Source of the DNA: Numida meleagris
Taxonomy: Eukaryota; Chordata; Aves; Galliformes; Numididae
Assembly: GCF_002078875.1 (NCBI RefSeq)
Contig: NC_034412.1
Location: forward strand, 10,905,866 to 10,969,865
Reading direction: 5' to 3'
DNA length: 64,000 bases
Shown here: one piece after another, positions 13,501-28,103 of the stretch
Position numbering within the stretch: the stretch's first letter is position 1
How the letters are laid out: the number at the start of each line of letters is the position of its first letter
Notes under the pieces: model-generated
The model's database searches: none
The model's input: the letters and a program-made list of their open reading frames with translations, nothing else
Told to the model about the DNA's origin: nothing
Made by a program: the position numbers and the translations under genes

Positions 13501-14918
13501 CAGGGTACCTGCCAACCATACTGCCAAGCACTGAAATAGCTCCGTGAACCACAGGGGTCCTGGGACACCTCTGACACCTCTGCAGACCCAATAGCTGGAA
13601 CCTCTGGCTCCCAGAAAGTCCAATGGGGAAAAGCTCTCCCAGCTGGCTTTTGCGTTAGCAATTCTTCTTGTGTTATGAAATGTGTTTTAACTGAAATTTA
13701 ATTAAAAGGAGAAATCTTGATTAAATGTACACGAGAGAAGCGTTCCTCTGGTCCATGTTGGAAAGAGACTAGGAACCTGCATAGGTATCCCAATCAAAGA
13801 TCATATCAGTCTGTGTAAAGGAGTGAGAAAACACCTCTAATATCAAGAAGCTGTGCAGAGAAAAACATTGATTTTAACTGCTAGAAAAACAACCTACAGC
13901 AAATGCCGTGTACATGGATGCACGCAGGCAGGATCAATTCCTGAGGTCTTTACTTGGATTTTGCACAGACAAGAGACAAGCATTTGTTTCTCTGCTCACC
14001 AAACACTCAAGGAGCCGGAAAACCGAGAACTGTTTCTGTAAAGCGTATTGTTATTACAAGGCTACACCTTGCACAGCGCTGCTGGCCAGGATCCCTACTG
14101 AGAGGGCGAGCTTGGAGTATGGCTCCCTGATTCAGACCAATCTTCTTATAACACTGCAGCAACTGGCATGAAAACCCTCCTTCCAGCCTGCTATGGAGAA
14201 AACACTGATTTATGCTTGTCATGTCCGCAAAAAAAATTTGGACCCATCACACAGACGGGTGGCTCTCTGCTCAGAGGTAGAATGTCAACAGCTATATTAA
14301 GCAGAGGTACAAAGCATTTCCAAAGCAGCTTTTATTCTTCAGGCACTAACCTTAACCCTGAATTTCACCAGATTTTAGCTGCTACCATTTCTTTTCTCCT
14401 CATACTCAGAACACCTCCAAGTGATAGATGCCAGATGAACATTATACACTGGTTTTAGAAACATCCTGATTTTAACTTGTGAGCATTCCCAGAATCTCTG
14501 TATATTTCACGCTGGGAAGGTGCCAGTGCCTTTATGTGCCTGCTGCGTCAACAAAGACATTCGAGGACCATTCTAAGCGCCCTCTACAGCAGGTGCCAGA
14601 GTTCAGAGCATTTCATGAACACTGAGCCTTAAAAGCACCCATGGCGAGACATCAGCACCTCCATTTCACAGCTGGATGCTGAGGGTGCAGTTCACCAGTA
14701 GACAAGGATGTCTGGCAACACCAGGTTACAGCCCTGGGACACACTTACAGCAGTAGTTCTTCCAGTACAAATAGAGGGGCTGGTTGGAGACAGTTGTCCA
14801 AGCATGAGAGGCCCTTATCCACCATCCCAAAGTGTATTGGATGCTCACAGGCTTAAATCCAGTTCCTCCCCTGCTTCAGGCTATTTAAAGGATTGCTAAC
14901 AGAAATAAAACCTTTTCC

Positions 14919-14946
14919 TTTTTTTTTTTTCTTTTAAAAAAAAAAA
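14919..14946. repeat. Poly(T)/poly(A) low-complexity run
   Basis: Twelve T, one C, four T and then eleven A in a row. This is a simple low-complexity tract with no further structure. Confidence 0.9.
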
Positions 14947-16939
14947 GCTAACTGAAATCACAGCAAATCTCCACATGCCCAGCAACAATCAAGCCAACAC
15001 ACACAATAAGACAAACAGAACTCAGCATTTCCTTACTCAGCTCCAAAACACCTTTCTGCTTCTGGAGATAGCCTTCCCTTTCTGCCTGGTATGTTTTTAA
15101 GTCTCCCAGGCATCACCTCCGCACCTCTGTATTTCTGCTTCATTCTGGTGGGTCAGGAAGCTGCTCAGGGGGTTGGGGGATTTTTTTTGATTGCCTTTAG
15201 CATCCCAAAAGGTGCACACAACTGACCTGTAGCTCGCAGCCTGCCTTTTCCCAAGGAGATGGATGTTAAGTACAGCTGAAGCTATTAGGGAAGACAAACC
15301 AGGTTTCCATGGTTATGGGAGCCTGAGCTTCCTGTCTCGGAAAAAATGCAATGCACGAAGCACGGTTAGGAAGGAGCAGAAACAAGGCCAGGCTCACGGG
15401 CAGTGAGCGTGTAGTACAGCTCCTCAACATTTCTCATGCAGGCACCAGCAAAAAAGGCTTTTCTTGACAGCCTGGATATCTGTGGGCTTTGGCAACATCA
15501 GTGCTATATACACGTATCCAATGTACAGACTGGTAGTGCTATATTTCTGGCCCTGCTCACCTGGGTGACCCACAGCAGCCCCTACACGGGGCAGCCACTG
15601 TAGGATGAGGCATCCTCTCCACCCAGAACCAGCTGCCATGTGGCCCAAGCTGCCAGTCCCACGGGTGGGATGGAACAGGTGCAGGCTGCTCTCTAGGACA
15701 CGAATAAAGAGCTTGCACATGAAAACCCTGGGAAGGCAGAATCTGCAGGTGTGAATTTGCAAATTTATCCCATTATTGGAAGTTCGGGCTCACTGCTATA
15801 AAAATACACATGCACAAAGCCACGGTCCTGTCTTCCCCTCCTCCAGCCGAAGCATAATGCACATTCTTTCCCTCATCCTGCCCTGAAAGTAGAAGCGTTT
15901 ACCCTCAGAAGCCCACGCTGCTCTGAACAGAAACACCAATGAGACAGAGCATGCTGATACAATGGCAAAGTGCTATGACTACAGTCCCATCAGATTCCAG
16001 AAGTAATGACTCTCCAGGGCACAGAACATCACAGCCTCAATCCCACTTGAGGTGCAGGAATAGCAACAGACCCATGTTCATTTCCAAATTTATTAGTTCA
16101 GAGGAGGAAGAAAAAAATAGGTTTGGGGCTTATATTATGAGTTCAAACCAGGGAATTGGCAGCATGCACACTGGTTGATCACATTTCCCTATCCCCCTCC
16201 TGTATTCCTCCCCACAGCTACACAGTGACTGACTGTCCTGACACCAGCTGGCTAAATCAGAGCCATACATGCTTAGCAGCAGCTCTATGCAAGAATCAAA
16301 CTCCTCTACACTTATGAGTCCTGTGCTGGCAGAGCCCATCTGAGCAGCAGCACCCACTTGAGGCCAAGCTCCATCCCTGCTGCCCAGGGCAGGCACCATG
16401 TCCCTTGCATCAGGGGCCATCTGTGGGTGCCGCCCACCCACCCCAGCCCATCTCACCCCCCAAAGCCACTGCCTTGAGGCATAGCACAGGGCTGCCAGTA
16501 ATGTATGCTGGAGCACAGACTAGCACAGCACCAGATCAAAGTAAGCCAATTACTCTTCTGTAGTGTCTGAGCCTGATCTACAATTAACTGATCAATTGAA
16601 ACGTTATTTTTCCCCTCTTCCTGAGAACAGCCACCCTGTCACCAACAATAGCATTGTATCCTGGTCACTGGGACTTCCTAGCAGGGCACAACACAAGGTT
16701 TGAAAGGAAGAAACTCAGAAGCATCCAAGAACAATGAGGGTAGATTTCTGCTATTTCAGAGCATCTTTGACTGCTTTTGACCGCTCATGGATGATTGCAT
16801 TTTCCAGAGAGTCATCTGTGGGAGACTAATTTATTTGGCAAATGAGAATCCGTGGGGTGCAAAAACATAAACATACATACAGTGCCAAGACAGCTATCAG
16901 ATCCACATTAAAACTTCTCTGAAGTGCTTAGAGAATGGG

Positions 16940-17210
16940 CTTTCATAGATTCATAATTTTATAGGATAACGATTTCATAACTTTTTTGATTGCATCCCAC
17001 TGTATATTGAAGCCAACCCAGGCAGCCTCATCAAACCCACGTGAAAATTACTGGAACTCAGCACCAGCCTATCAGGGTGTCTTGGGCAAGCTCCTTGCTG
17101 AGGCAGATATTTGAGGCTGTACTTAAAAACTATATTTGCCTTAGCTGTCCCAAAGCATTGCCAAGCTGTTCCTGCAGCTTGATAACACCTGAGTTGAGAA
17201 GAAACCTTCG
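16940..17210 (-). mobile_element. Possible eroded CR1 fragment
   Basis: The start, 'TTTCATAGATTCATAATTTT', looks like the reverse-complement tail of a CR1. The following 'GCCAACCCAGGCAG' and, near the end, 'TTGATAACACCTGAGTTGAG' are loosely similar to CR1 3' regions. The match is weak and patchy; it may be unrelated unique DNA. Confidence 0.3.
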
Positions 17211-20200
17211 CTGACTACACAGATAGGAATACTAAATGTTCAAATCTCTACCCCTTGTGATGGTCATTCCTGCTATCACCCAAAAGACTATCGGGCAGGA
17301 CGGCCTTACAGACTAGTGGTGAAGGCTAGGATTGTGTACCATTTCCTCAAATGACAATGCATCAAAGACTGAAAGAAAGGAACCTCAAGATTTATCAGAT
17401 ACCTCTAGATATAATTCTTCGATCTCACATACTAATAAACAGTGGTTCAAAACAAAAATCAATAAGCCTAAGGAACCAGAGGAAGAAGTTTATTGATGAC
17501 AAGCATATCTTGTTCATTGAGCTTCAGAAGAGGCCTGGCAAATCTATAAATCACTATATGTAATGTTTCATATTCAAAAACAAGCTCCAGGATGAAGTGC
17601 AAAAGCAAGAAATCTGTAATGCTAGTGCAACGCCAACAGCCATCCAGTACTGCAGCCTCCATCTGCACAGCCCTCGCCTTTGCTGTAGAGGCAACTCAGC
17701 AGCTGATGCTATTCCAGCACCTCAGAGGCAACCCATTACGCAGTATGCACCCCTATGTGGTAGCTCCCATCAGCAAGGGGTGGGGACAGACACAGAGCAA
17801 CGCAGCAGCTACATGCAAACCACCATTTCACAAGACTCTGGACTGGGAAAGGCTGATAAGAGTCTGAAAAGCGAGACTACATCAGCCTCGGGATGAGGCC
17901 ATGCACACGTCTAGTTCTGCAGTGCCAGGATCACCCTGCAGCTCTATGCTGACTTACTTAGTTCAGTCTGCAGCATCCTAGGCTTGTTTTCACATTCCTA
18001 AGGAGAAAAGGCCATCATGCACACACAGAGTCAAGTGCTGCCCTTTGGTTTACAGGTAACATCACAAGCAAAGCATCCAGAGCTTAAATTAATACTCCAC
18101 CATCCTGCTGACCTATCAAGCCATGGTTCACACAGAGAATATACTGAAACATTCTCATGTCCACTTTTCGTTTCTATTTTCCACAGAATTTAACTTCACC
18201 AAGTTTTTGGACTCATAAGCAGCAACTTGTCAACTGGGTGCATTGCTTTAAGATAACCAGCCAGAGGGATAGATTTACACAAGCTTAGTAAATAATTTCT
18301 TCTGGAATACATTGCTTTTCGAATAAAGCATGCACTGTGAAGCAGGCCTTATCTTGATTCTTTTCCTCCAAACGTTGAGAAGTGCCTTCTCATCTGTTTG
18401 TTGCTTCTTGATATTATCCAAGCAGAGATTAGGCAGTAGCTGATACTGTGAACACTAAGCAGAGATCTTTGAAAATATCCACCTTCCATACAGTGCAATC
18501 AACCACGAGACACTGAAAGACTAAGAGCAAATAGCCTGAATTAGGATAAAAGCAAAACCAAGCACCACCAGATGCAGGTTATTGTCTGACTGAAGGAAGG
18601 TTTTCTTAGAAATTATTAACTGACTGTACTCCATAAGAAGCTGGAGGGCCAGGAAAGCAGTATTATCTTTTCACAAATTACATGCTTATAAAAGTAGGCT
18701 AGAGATAAACACTAAATGCTTTCAGTATATCCTTTCCCATGACAAACACCAGCATCACCTCCATTGAAATACTTTTGCAGGCTTCCTTTTCTAGTAACTG
18801 CTTGGGACTCCAGCTCCTACAACACTAAAAAGCCATCCAAAAGAATACATGCACCCCTCTAAACCACCGTGCAGCTCACATCCATCTCCAGGAAAAATAC
18901 ATATTTGAGTGAGTTATGCAATCGTTCCTCTGGACTCCCTGGTTTTCGTGCCAGTAATGTATTTTTGAAGCTGGAATTCAAATGCTGCCTTTGAAGGCTT
19001 AGTTATGCCTCAAAGCACAGCCCCACCTTCTGCACTCCGAACAACGGCCACTCCGTGCTCATCGCACTGCTGGTGGGAGGCAGGCAGCTCCTGTTGCTGG
19101 GTGAGGACAGGTGGGATACTGGCAGCTGGAGAAGGCACACCTGAAAAACCTTGCTTTCTCTTAACTGCAAAAAAAAAGTCTTCACTTAGGAAGAGAACCG
19201 ACACATCTAATAACTGTCTATATTTACACTACATATTTACATACCCAACTCAATAGTGGGAAGCATTTGATTTCTCCAAAGCACCCTAAGCCCCAGGAGT
19301 AAGAAGTGCCGGGAGCAGACATACATACTGTATCAACTTACTGTTGAAGCTGACCTTCCTACTGCTTCTCTGTGCCAAAGGAGGGCAACAATATCATACT
19401 CTAAAAGAAATCATCATCTGCTTATGAACCAGGTCCACAGATGCTTCCCCAACAAGCATCCAGGTTTTCTTCATCACTGCCACTGAGAATTGTTTTTTAA
19501 AACAGTTTTCCATACTGTGTCCTCTGTTGGTGAAGTGGCTATATTATTTGAACAGACAATATCAGCTATAAAGCATTATGGATACATTTAAGTACCAGCA
19601 ATGTAAAATACAAATGCACAAAAGCATGATCTGCCAACTGTGCCTGTTCCTCAGGCTTCAGGAGGAGCAGGACACTTACCACAGCAGAAGTCAAAGGGAG
19701 AAAACAACAAAAAGAACCTACGGATACAGATGCTTGTTAGAGAACAAGAAGCCCAAGACAATGGTGGACATACACTTCCACATTAGTAACTGTGACTAGG
19801 GAGGGAAATAGTCCTTCCATGCTGCTGTGATGTCCTCTCACTTACACAGCTATCAGAAGCCAGCAGCATAAAGTTACCTTCACCGTTGGTTCAGTAGTGC
19901 TCCTGAGAGAGGTTGGATCAAGGTCAGATATCACAGAAACACCTCCTGCTACTAGGCAAAGAAAGGAGGAGACGGGGGCTAGACCCACTGAGTCCCCTGT
20001 CACCTAGGGGGCATGCAAAATATTCCTATGAGAAGGAGCTCTGGTTCAGCAGTACCTCTTGCTTTGCATAGGATGAGATCATGAGCACCGTGCCCTTAGC
20101 AGGCTCTGGGGAAACTGATTTACTGGTCTTTCTGGAGCAGACCTGGCAGAACATCACCAACCAAACCAGGCAAGACTACCCCAAGAGACCTCAAACACTG

Positions 20201-21360
20201 AAGCAGCACAACTCTAAATCCTGTCTGTTCTGATCCCTGCCCTCATAAAAAGGGCGATAGGAACTGGGCAGCTGCAGCGCATTCACACACACTCCTGGGT
20301 ATCCACCTGGAGCAAAGAGCCGTAATAGAAAGAAAGGAAATGATTATACAAAGAATAATGTTCTTTGTCACTACTTCTCCATGTTGCCTTTTCTATTACT
20401 GCAAATATTTGACTTCGAAAGCCTCTTTCTGCATGAGAAGTGAGATATACTGTGCATAGAAACTTTACAGATTATTACTTCATAGTAACTACATTCTTTT
20501 AAACTTCATAAAATGAGGACTTCATAATTTTACATAACATCTGTACCTTTTAAAATTAAGAGGCAGATTACATGCAGGATTAATAACATTTTTGTAGCTC
20601 TATAAATATTCTCTAATATTTTAAAATATGAAGTGTTTTACAAAAGCAAGATGTCTCTAATAGTGAAGGATTTAGATCCCACCAGAAAATACGCATGGAG
20701 CAGGCCCTATCAGTAGTAGCACCACCATCATCTTCCAGACAGAAGCCTATGCATCATTTGGCAGGATACAAAACACAAATCAACAAGTATTCAAAACAAC
20801 TTACATATTTGTTACCCGTGCCATATAAGATGCCAAGTGGGAGTGATGCATGCTGGCATTAGGTCATGCAAGTGTAAACTCATTTACCATTCAAGCAATG
20901 TCCATCCATCAGATTTTGTGGTAAACCAGCTACAGTTATAGAATCCCAGTTTTCCACCATCCCAATGAAAGAGATTGTAAAGCAGGTATTGGAGCTGATA
21001 GCACAGGAGGAAAAAAAAGATGTGAAATGCCAGGAGATTAGCAATTGTAGCAAGAACATAATTTCTGGAACTGCTCCTTGGGTCTGTTCATCTTTGTTTC
21101 TGTAAGAATGTCCATCTTTGGGATAAGACACGCAGTCTAAAGGATACAGCACACTATTAAAGAAGTTGTTTGTTCCAGTTTTGTACACCCCCCCATGCCT
21201 CCCTGCATCACTGCCTTTACTAGGGACAAAATTAGGGCTTCAACCTGAGACACAGGACTTACACAAACACACTGTACACACCTCAAAGGTACACACCTGA
21301 GAGCAGCTCAGACTGCCTAAGCTGTTTGAAAGAACCCTTGAGCTATGAACTTCAGAGCAA

Positions 21361-21630
21361 GAGTGATAGGATGAGAGGTAATGGCCTTAAGTTGTGCCAG
21401 GGGAGGTGCACAGTGAATGTTAGGAAAAAATTACTTTACGTTCAGAAAGTGTGGTGAGGCATTGGAATGGGCTGCCCAGGGAGGTGGTGGAGTCACCATC
21501 CCTGAAGGTGTTCAAGAACCATGGAGATGTGGCACTGAGGGACACAGTTAGTGGGCATGGTCATGGTGGGTTGATGGTTGGACTAGATGATCTTAGCAGT
21601 CTTTTCCAGCTCTAATGATTCTATGATTCT
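21361..21630 (+). mobile_element. CR1 LINE, truncated 3' end
   Basis: This is a classic avian CR1 3' end. It includes 'GAGTGATAGGATGAGAGGTA', 'TTGTGCCAGGGGAGGT', 'TGGGCTGCCCAGGGAGGTGG' with 'TGGAGTCACCATCCCTGAAG', then 'GGACTAGATGATCTTAGCAG', and ends in the tail 'ATGATTCTATGATTCT'. It is 5'-truncated as most CR1 copies are. It shows that the genome is avian or a close relative. Confidence 0.95.
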
Positions 21631-22828
21631 AAGAAGTAGGAGCTATCAGAAACAGTAGGCTAGACAAAAACAGTTTTTAGTGGTAAAATAACTCCAAATC
21701 TTCAGGACTACCAGAAGAAAACAAGATCTCAGTGCCTTGCTTCCAGTAGGCTGCTAATTCTTCTGAAAGACTATTTCTACACACCCACCTCCTCCACTTT
21801 TCCTGCCTTTGCTTCATCATCCCGTTCCTTTTGGACACCACTCATCACTCATTCCCAGGTGCAAGCATAGGCCAACCTCTGGATATCACAAGCTGCCACT
21901 CCCCTAAGGCCCTATTTGGTAGGATCAGGGCTGCTCACACTCCCAGATCATGCTGTACTACCTCAGCTATGTTTGCATCATTCAGCAGCAAAACCAGACA
22001 GGGTTTAAAACTGGTTTCAATGCAGTATGGAAACTCGGATGTAGGATTTAATCCTGGAGTCCTGCTGCTGTGCACCTTGCATCCCCATACCACTACCACG
22101 TTCCCTTAAGCAATAAGGCCAACAACACACCAAGATCTGGACCCAGCCACTCCCAAGCAATATGCAGTATCCAAGCAAGGTCTCAGATCAGCAGGGTAGG
22201 ACACTTGGCTTCCCAACACGAAGTCCTACACAAGGTAAAGAAGACCTGCCTCAGCTCTAGAAATGTGCACACCAACAACTCATTTAACTTAGAGTCCTAA
22301 CAATATGCATTTTCCCATGCACAGAAACTCCTATTAGAGACAGGCTTTGGTGGCCATCCCCCTGCTGTGGAGCGCTGGGACAAGGGGCCAGACCCAGCTG
22401 ATTTACAAGCTAGTGCCTTGGACAACCATAGAAGTCTGGCTCTCCATCCCCACACTTGTTTGCCAGCAGGAGCTGAGAGCCAAGGGGGTTCTCTACAGGA
22501 GGAGCAGGAACTGATTTATTGCCTCATGCCTTTGCAAGCAGCCCCTCCAGGAACACAGTGGACTGTCCAATATGGCTTCCAGCAAAAAGCAACTATCCAA
22601 TGCCAGATCCATCCAGGTTTGTTTTATAGAAATGCATGGACAGTGAACTCCCTTCTTGCTATTTCTGGATTGCTCTATCATCATCTGGGGTCATGACAGA
22701 CAATCATTATGTCTTTTTGCTGAGAAATGCATGAGCTTTTCAATTCATTAGACTCAGGGCATTCAGCAGCCACTGGCCAATAGCCATCCTGGTCACTATT
22801 TCTGGTACCCTTCAGCATCTATAATTTG

Positions 22829-22858
22829 TATATATATATATATATACATACACACACA
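22829..22858. repeat. (TA)n-(CA)n microsatellite
   Basis: About nine TA units run into CATA and then CA units. This is a compound dinucleotide microsatellite, likely variable in length between individuals. Confidence 0.95.
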
Positions 22859-24085
22859 CTGTTCATAGTTATTGGTGCCAACTGAGACTATTCTGGGACA
22901 TAGACCGAAAGGTACACAGTTCACAAATCAAGACAATGACATCCATTTTGAATGATACTTTTTCAGCAAAGCTACAAGATGATCCATCCAGGTGAAGCCA
23001 GATCAGTCATCTTCCTGGAGCCAAACACTTCCATGTGGCTTTACTAAACATTTGAGCCAATAAGCACTGACAAAGTGACAGCAAGCATTTTCAGCTGAGA
23101 TCTTCTTGGAATACCTCATATAGTCAACAATAATACTTACAATTTTATAATCAGTTGTTTTGAACCATTCTAGGAAATTCCTTGGAAAAAACAGTGGATT
23201 TGTATGTTTTAAGTAAAACATTGCCATTTGTTCAGTTTAAAGTAGGCTTTGACTTCAAATTTTAGAAAAGAAACTTCAAAACACATTATGCTAAAGCATG
23301 TTATTCAGAACTGAAAGACATTGTTTTGAAAGGAAAAAATACACAGGATTCCCTGCATCTCTCCATTCCTAGCAACCAGCTCTACTGGTAAACCACTTTC
23401 ACGAAGGTGGTTTAAATAGACAGCTGGAAACAACTGTTTCTTCCAACAACTTAGTACCTACACTTAACAGAGAGAAGAGCTACAAGCTTGATTATGGAAA
23501 TAGCACAACTAAAGAATAATGATAAGGCTTTATGGTCCATATGTACAACCACCTGGAAAAGAAGGCATTAAATCCATAGTGCCTGTGAGGTCAGCAGGAG
23601 TTCACTGCCGTGGTACCTCCTTTTCAAAAGAGTGCACAGTGAAGGCATTCAGCTGAAGAACAGTTGCTCTCTTTATAATACCACAGGAGTTAAACTTCCA
23701 CAGGGCACAAGGCAGGGCCCACCAGTAATTGCAGAGCTGCAGTTTCTGCAAGCTGGAAAACCTGACACTTCAGGTAGTTCCTCTGCTCCTTCTCTAAGCC
23801 AGCAGGCCACCACGATCTCTTTCCAGGTAAGATGGAAAGCTGCAATAAGGACATGCTGTGTCAGGTTTGGGTGGCTAAATTGCTTTGCAGCTTCTCCATA
23901 ACAAAGATGACTTCAAGAAAAGCAGTAGACTTCCTTCAGTCTTATGATGTTACCGAGTATAAACTCCATGTCTACACAAACATAAACTCATTTCAGTGGT
24001 GGTGATGTCAGCTTTAACAGCACTGAGACTCAGCAAGACTATTCTAGACTCACTGCTCTTTTATCAAAACCAGGGTTTGTGTTTT

Positions 24086-24128
24086 TGAGGTTTTTTTTTT
24101 GTTTGTTTTTGTTTTTGTTTTTTTTTTT
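24086..24128. repeat. T-rich/GTTTTT low-complexity tract
   Basis: Runs of T interrupted by single G (GTTTG, GTTTTT twice) give a T-rich tract on the plus strand. This is simple sequence only. Confidence 0.9.
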
Positions 24129-27100
24129 AAACTATGCCTAACAATTAAGAACTTAAACATTCTGTTCTGTGCCCCCATGTACTTCCCAGGCCTGGATACT
24201 TGCATTGCTTCAGTACTCAGGCTTGTCCTCACTATTTCTGGGATCTTTACGACCAAAGGGGGTGGAAAAATCAATCCGAGGTGTCTTTTAAAACAAGTCC
24301 TGCTATTCCTAGATATTGCATTTTATTCTGAGGGAATGCAGTTTAGGTAGGAAAGCCTTGTGTTACTGTGAGATCAATCCCACTATTAAAATTAGCAGAT
24401 AATCCTAGATCTCTGGTGCTATGTTCAGTAGCAATGGAAAACATGTCTCGGCACACAGCAACTTGCCATAACTGTACTTCATGATCATTTTTAAGACGAG
24501 GTGAACATTCTAATTTTTGAAAGCATTATTGCTTCTTCAGTAGTCAGTAATTAAGGACTAAAGGCAATTAAATAGATTTTCTACCATATAATCCCAATAT
24601 TATCTTCATTGTCTTTCCAGCTAGGTAAGGCATTAGAGACCTGGCCTTTACCCAGTGACCAAATAACGCATTTGCTTCCACAAGTGCAAACTCAGAGTAG
24701 CTCCACATGGACTTATTTAAAATCTTGACTGTAAGAAGAGACTCAGGACAGTAATTTTTAAACTTCTCCACTGCTTTCTCCCTCAATTCTCATATGGCAA
24801 CAAAATGGCTACAATTTACAGCATGTAATTTCTCCACTGGGAGACTGATACGAATAAAAAGTTTAAAACTAACAGCTGACTGTCAATGCAATTATTTCAG
24901 AATGTATGGCATTAGTTAATAGGCAATATCAGAACACCAGGCGTGCTGGTCAATAATACAGGGAAATACAAATTCAAGGCTAAAAGATATCTGAAGAGCT
25001 CAGCTTCAGACTTCAAAGAGATCAAGTGGGCTGGAAGTGCTACAAAAGCAGGTCTTGCTGAGGAAGCCTATTCGACTGTCAACCCAGTTCTGCTCCAGTG
25101 TGTCGTTAGTATCAGATTAGGCAATCCAAGCCTTCCTTCACGTAAAAGTACTTCCTCCCGCGCTCCTGCTATATTCCAGTAGTTGGATTCTGCTCGTTTT
25201 CTTGGCATCGCTGCTGTTTTCATCTATTCAGACCTCCTTATGTTTCCAAGACTGATTTTGGGATTTCTCTAAAGCAACAATGATATCGATACTTTCGTAT
25301 TGTAGCAAGCAGTCTGTCCAAGGATTCTCAGGAATAAGGTCATACCACACATCTTTTTCCTAGGCAAACTTTCAGAAAACTACACTAAGTCTCAAAGAGA
25401 AATTATCAGGATACAATTAAACAGTTCTGGCCATTTGCAGTATTTGGTGCATTGTGTTTCTGACATTCCAAAGCGATTGCTATAAGCTATTGCTAACTGA
25501 AGGTCAGGCAAGTTTTATACCCAGTAAAGCTCTCTCCCAAAATACACATTCAGAACTGAGCATCAATAAAGGATGAATCTCTGAGGGCTGTCCATCAAGG
25601 CAAGAGTTTATTCTACCCTGTTGAATTTCATACAAGATTGATCATTCGAACTGCATAGACACATATTTTCCCCACACACTGCGTAGACTGCAGCTAAATC
25701 CCTGCCACAGTGGCTGGACCAAGATCTTCAGCATAATAGTGGTAAACACTCAGTTATGGAAAGGGAATACAGACCAGTATGTGAATGGATGATGAACTCT
25801 GCATCAGAGTCAGGGATCGAGCTCCTCAGTAGGATTGTGTTGGAGACCCATGGCAGCTGAAAGAGACTTCAAGGATCCTAGCCCAACATTTGCTTGAGAA
25901 AGGACTATCACAGCACCTGAGCGTGTCCATCCTGCCAACAACCCCTGGCTTGCTGGACTTGGAGAGAAAGAGAATCGGTGATGGTACTTTACGTGGAGCA
26001 AGCACAGCAGATATGCTTCATTCGTGAAGATGAGAGACTTGTCAGCCTCTATACAGATAGCATTAAACTCAAGGAAAGTGTTTTTGCATTAATAATACAT
26101 TCTCAGTGACTGTGAAGCAAGGAGACTTTCCCTCATTATGCCAATAAAACATTCAGTATTTTTGACTTTTCTTCATAAACCCTCCAAGTAGCCATGTTCA
26201 GTAAACTAATCTTATCCACTGAAGACTGACAGCAAATAAGGTCCACCTAAATCAGGTTTCAGAGGAATGAAACAGAAAGAAGCACAGCTTAAGAAAATCA
26301 GTTCCACAAGTTAGAAATGCTATTCCTTACTTTCCTTCCTTGTTTTGCACATGCTATTAAAAATAGTGAATAAAATACCTTACTTCTGAAAGCACACATC
26401 CTGATACAGCCACAAGACACCACAATATTACTCTCAGGCCTCCGTGCTATTGAGTGGACAGTCATCAGCTCAAGCCACAAGATCTCTACTGAAACATGAC
26501 GACACCATAAATAGTTTAATTCAATCCAAAGAAAAAAAAGCCGAAGCTTTCAGTGTGTATCCCACATAAATATCAAATCATAAGGTTCAACCAAACCTGA
26601 GACCCAGGAGAAGAAACTCAATGAATTAGCATTATGCTTTGTACTCTTACAGAGTATAAAAGCACTTAGACAAAGCTAGGATGTAGGAGCTGTGAAAGAG
26701 GAAACACCCTTGTATCACTGACAGGAAAATAGTAAACTCTTTTAGTATTATTTTAGTGCAACAGCATTATTAAAATCTTTATACTTTGAGTGAAAGCATT
26801 AATTATTACACCCACCAGAAATATTTTTCATTGTCAAACTGCCTTTTGCCATGCTAATAAACACCAAGCTTTGCATGTAAAAATTAATCATGTTATCTCA
26901 TTCACAGGTCAAATGACAGACTAAAATAGTTTCTGCAATTCTCCCTAAATAACCAGCTTTTGCATATCAAGTTTTATGGCATATTAGAAATGAATGCAAT
27001 TCAAACAGGATTTGAATAGCTGAGTAGATAGAGGGAAAGATAAGAGCAGATAAGAAAAATCTTGAGGTAAGCTAAGCCTTCTGAAAATGCTGCTTTAAAA

Positions 27101-28087
27101 AAATATCAAGGCTTATTTATTTATTAATTTCGGGATCCTAAATGAACTCAGGATGAAACAGCTGCACACAGGTCATTACTCAGGGTATCCACAGGCCAGG
27201 CTTCCAGCCACTGTGCATAAGGGGTACGTCAAAACAACTTACTGCATTAAAAACAAAGTCACTTTCAAGTACTCCAGCATTTCATTCAGGTTAATGCAAC
27301 TTCCACAGCTCCCACATAACTCAAGGAAGTGAGGTGAGCCAATTTGCCCACTTCTTAGGTATTTTAATAACAGCCAGATGACTAAAACCTCCCATTTTTT
27401 TGCAACATGTAGGCCTCCCTATTGCTAGGGCCCTCTTTCCACTTCATTTTAATAACACAGTGCATCGTGGGAATGAGGGAACAGGAACATGGCCACTTTT
27501 CATCCTCACTATGAGGCACATTCCTGCAGATCCACCTCTGGGCTACCACGGCCACTTCCCTCAGCATCAGAGCAGCTCTGGCCATCTGCTCACACAGAAG
27601 GCGCAGGTACCTACCCAAGGCATTGCAGCAGCTCCCAGGGGATGGCTGAAGCACTACAAACTCGGTTACCAGCAATTCTAGGTGGTGGCACACAGCCAAG
27701 GTTTGCCCGCTAGAGCCAGTCCCACACAGCAGCCCAAGCTCTTGCCATCTTTGAGCCCTCCCAGGACGTGGCTATATTTGCGTTGCATTTAATGGGATTT
27801 CTAATGCCTGTAAAAGGAACACGCGTTTCTCTTGCTCTCTAGAATGCATTAGAGAATGCATGCAGTCCCGGCATAGTGTCTTACACTCCTCCCACATCTG
27901 TCAGTGGGGACAGAGTCTGAGGCACGGGAACAAAACCTTCACAGCACCCTCTTGGAAGCCCAGCCTCAGAGATGCAAACACCATTCTCCAAGTGTGGACA
28001 TTAAGGTTGAACAACCAAAGCACTCCCCAGCCATACAGAAAACTGGTACTCTGTAAGGCAGCGGGCAGCCTGGGGCAGAAGGGTGGG

Positions 28088-28103
28088 TAGAAAAAAAAAA
28101 AAA
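28088..28103. repeat. Poly(A) run
   Basis: An uninterrupted run of about thirteen A on the plus strand. No retroposed gene or LINE is recognisable immediately 5' of it. Confidence 0.8.

Larger units (their letters stand above)
9601..21360. other. Non-coding stretch, probably FGF12 intron 1
   Basis: No exon or RNA gene is supported. It contains a 29-bp tandem duplication near 10,461, a T-run/A-run pair near 14,919 and a possible eroded CR1 near 16,940. The segment at about 13,380-13,500 is AT-rich with motifs such as ATTTGCAT and could be regulatory. Open frames are short and not convincing. Confidence 0.6.
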
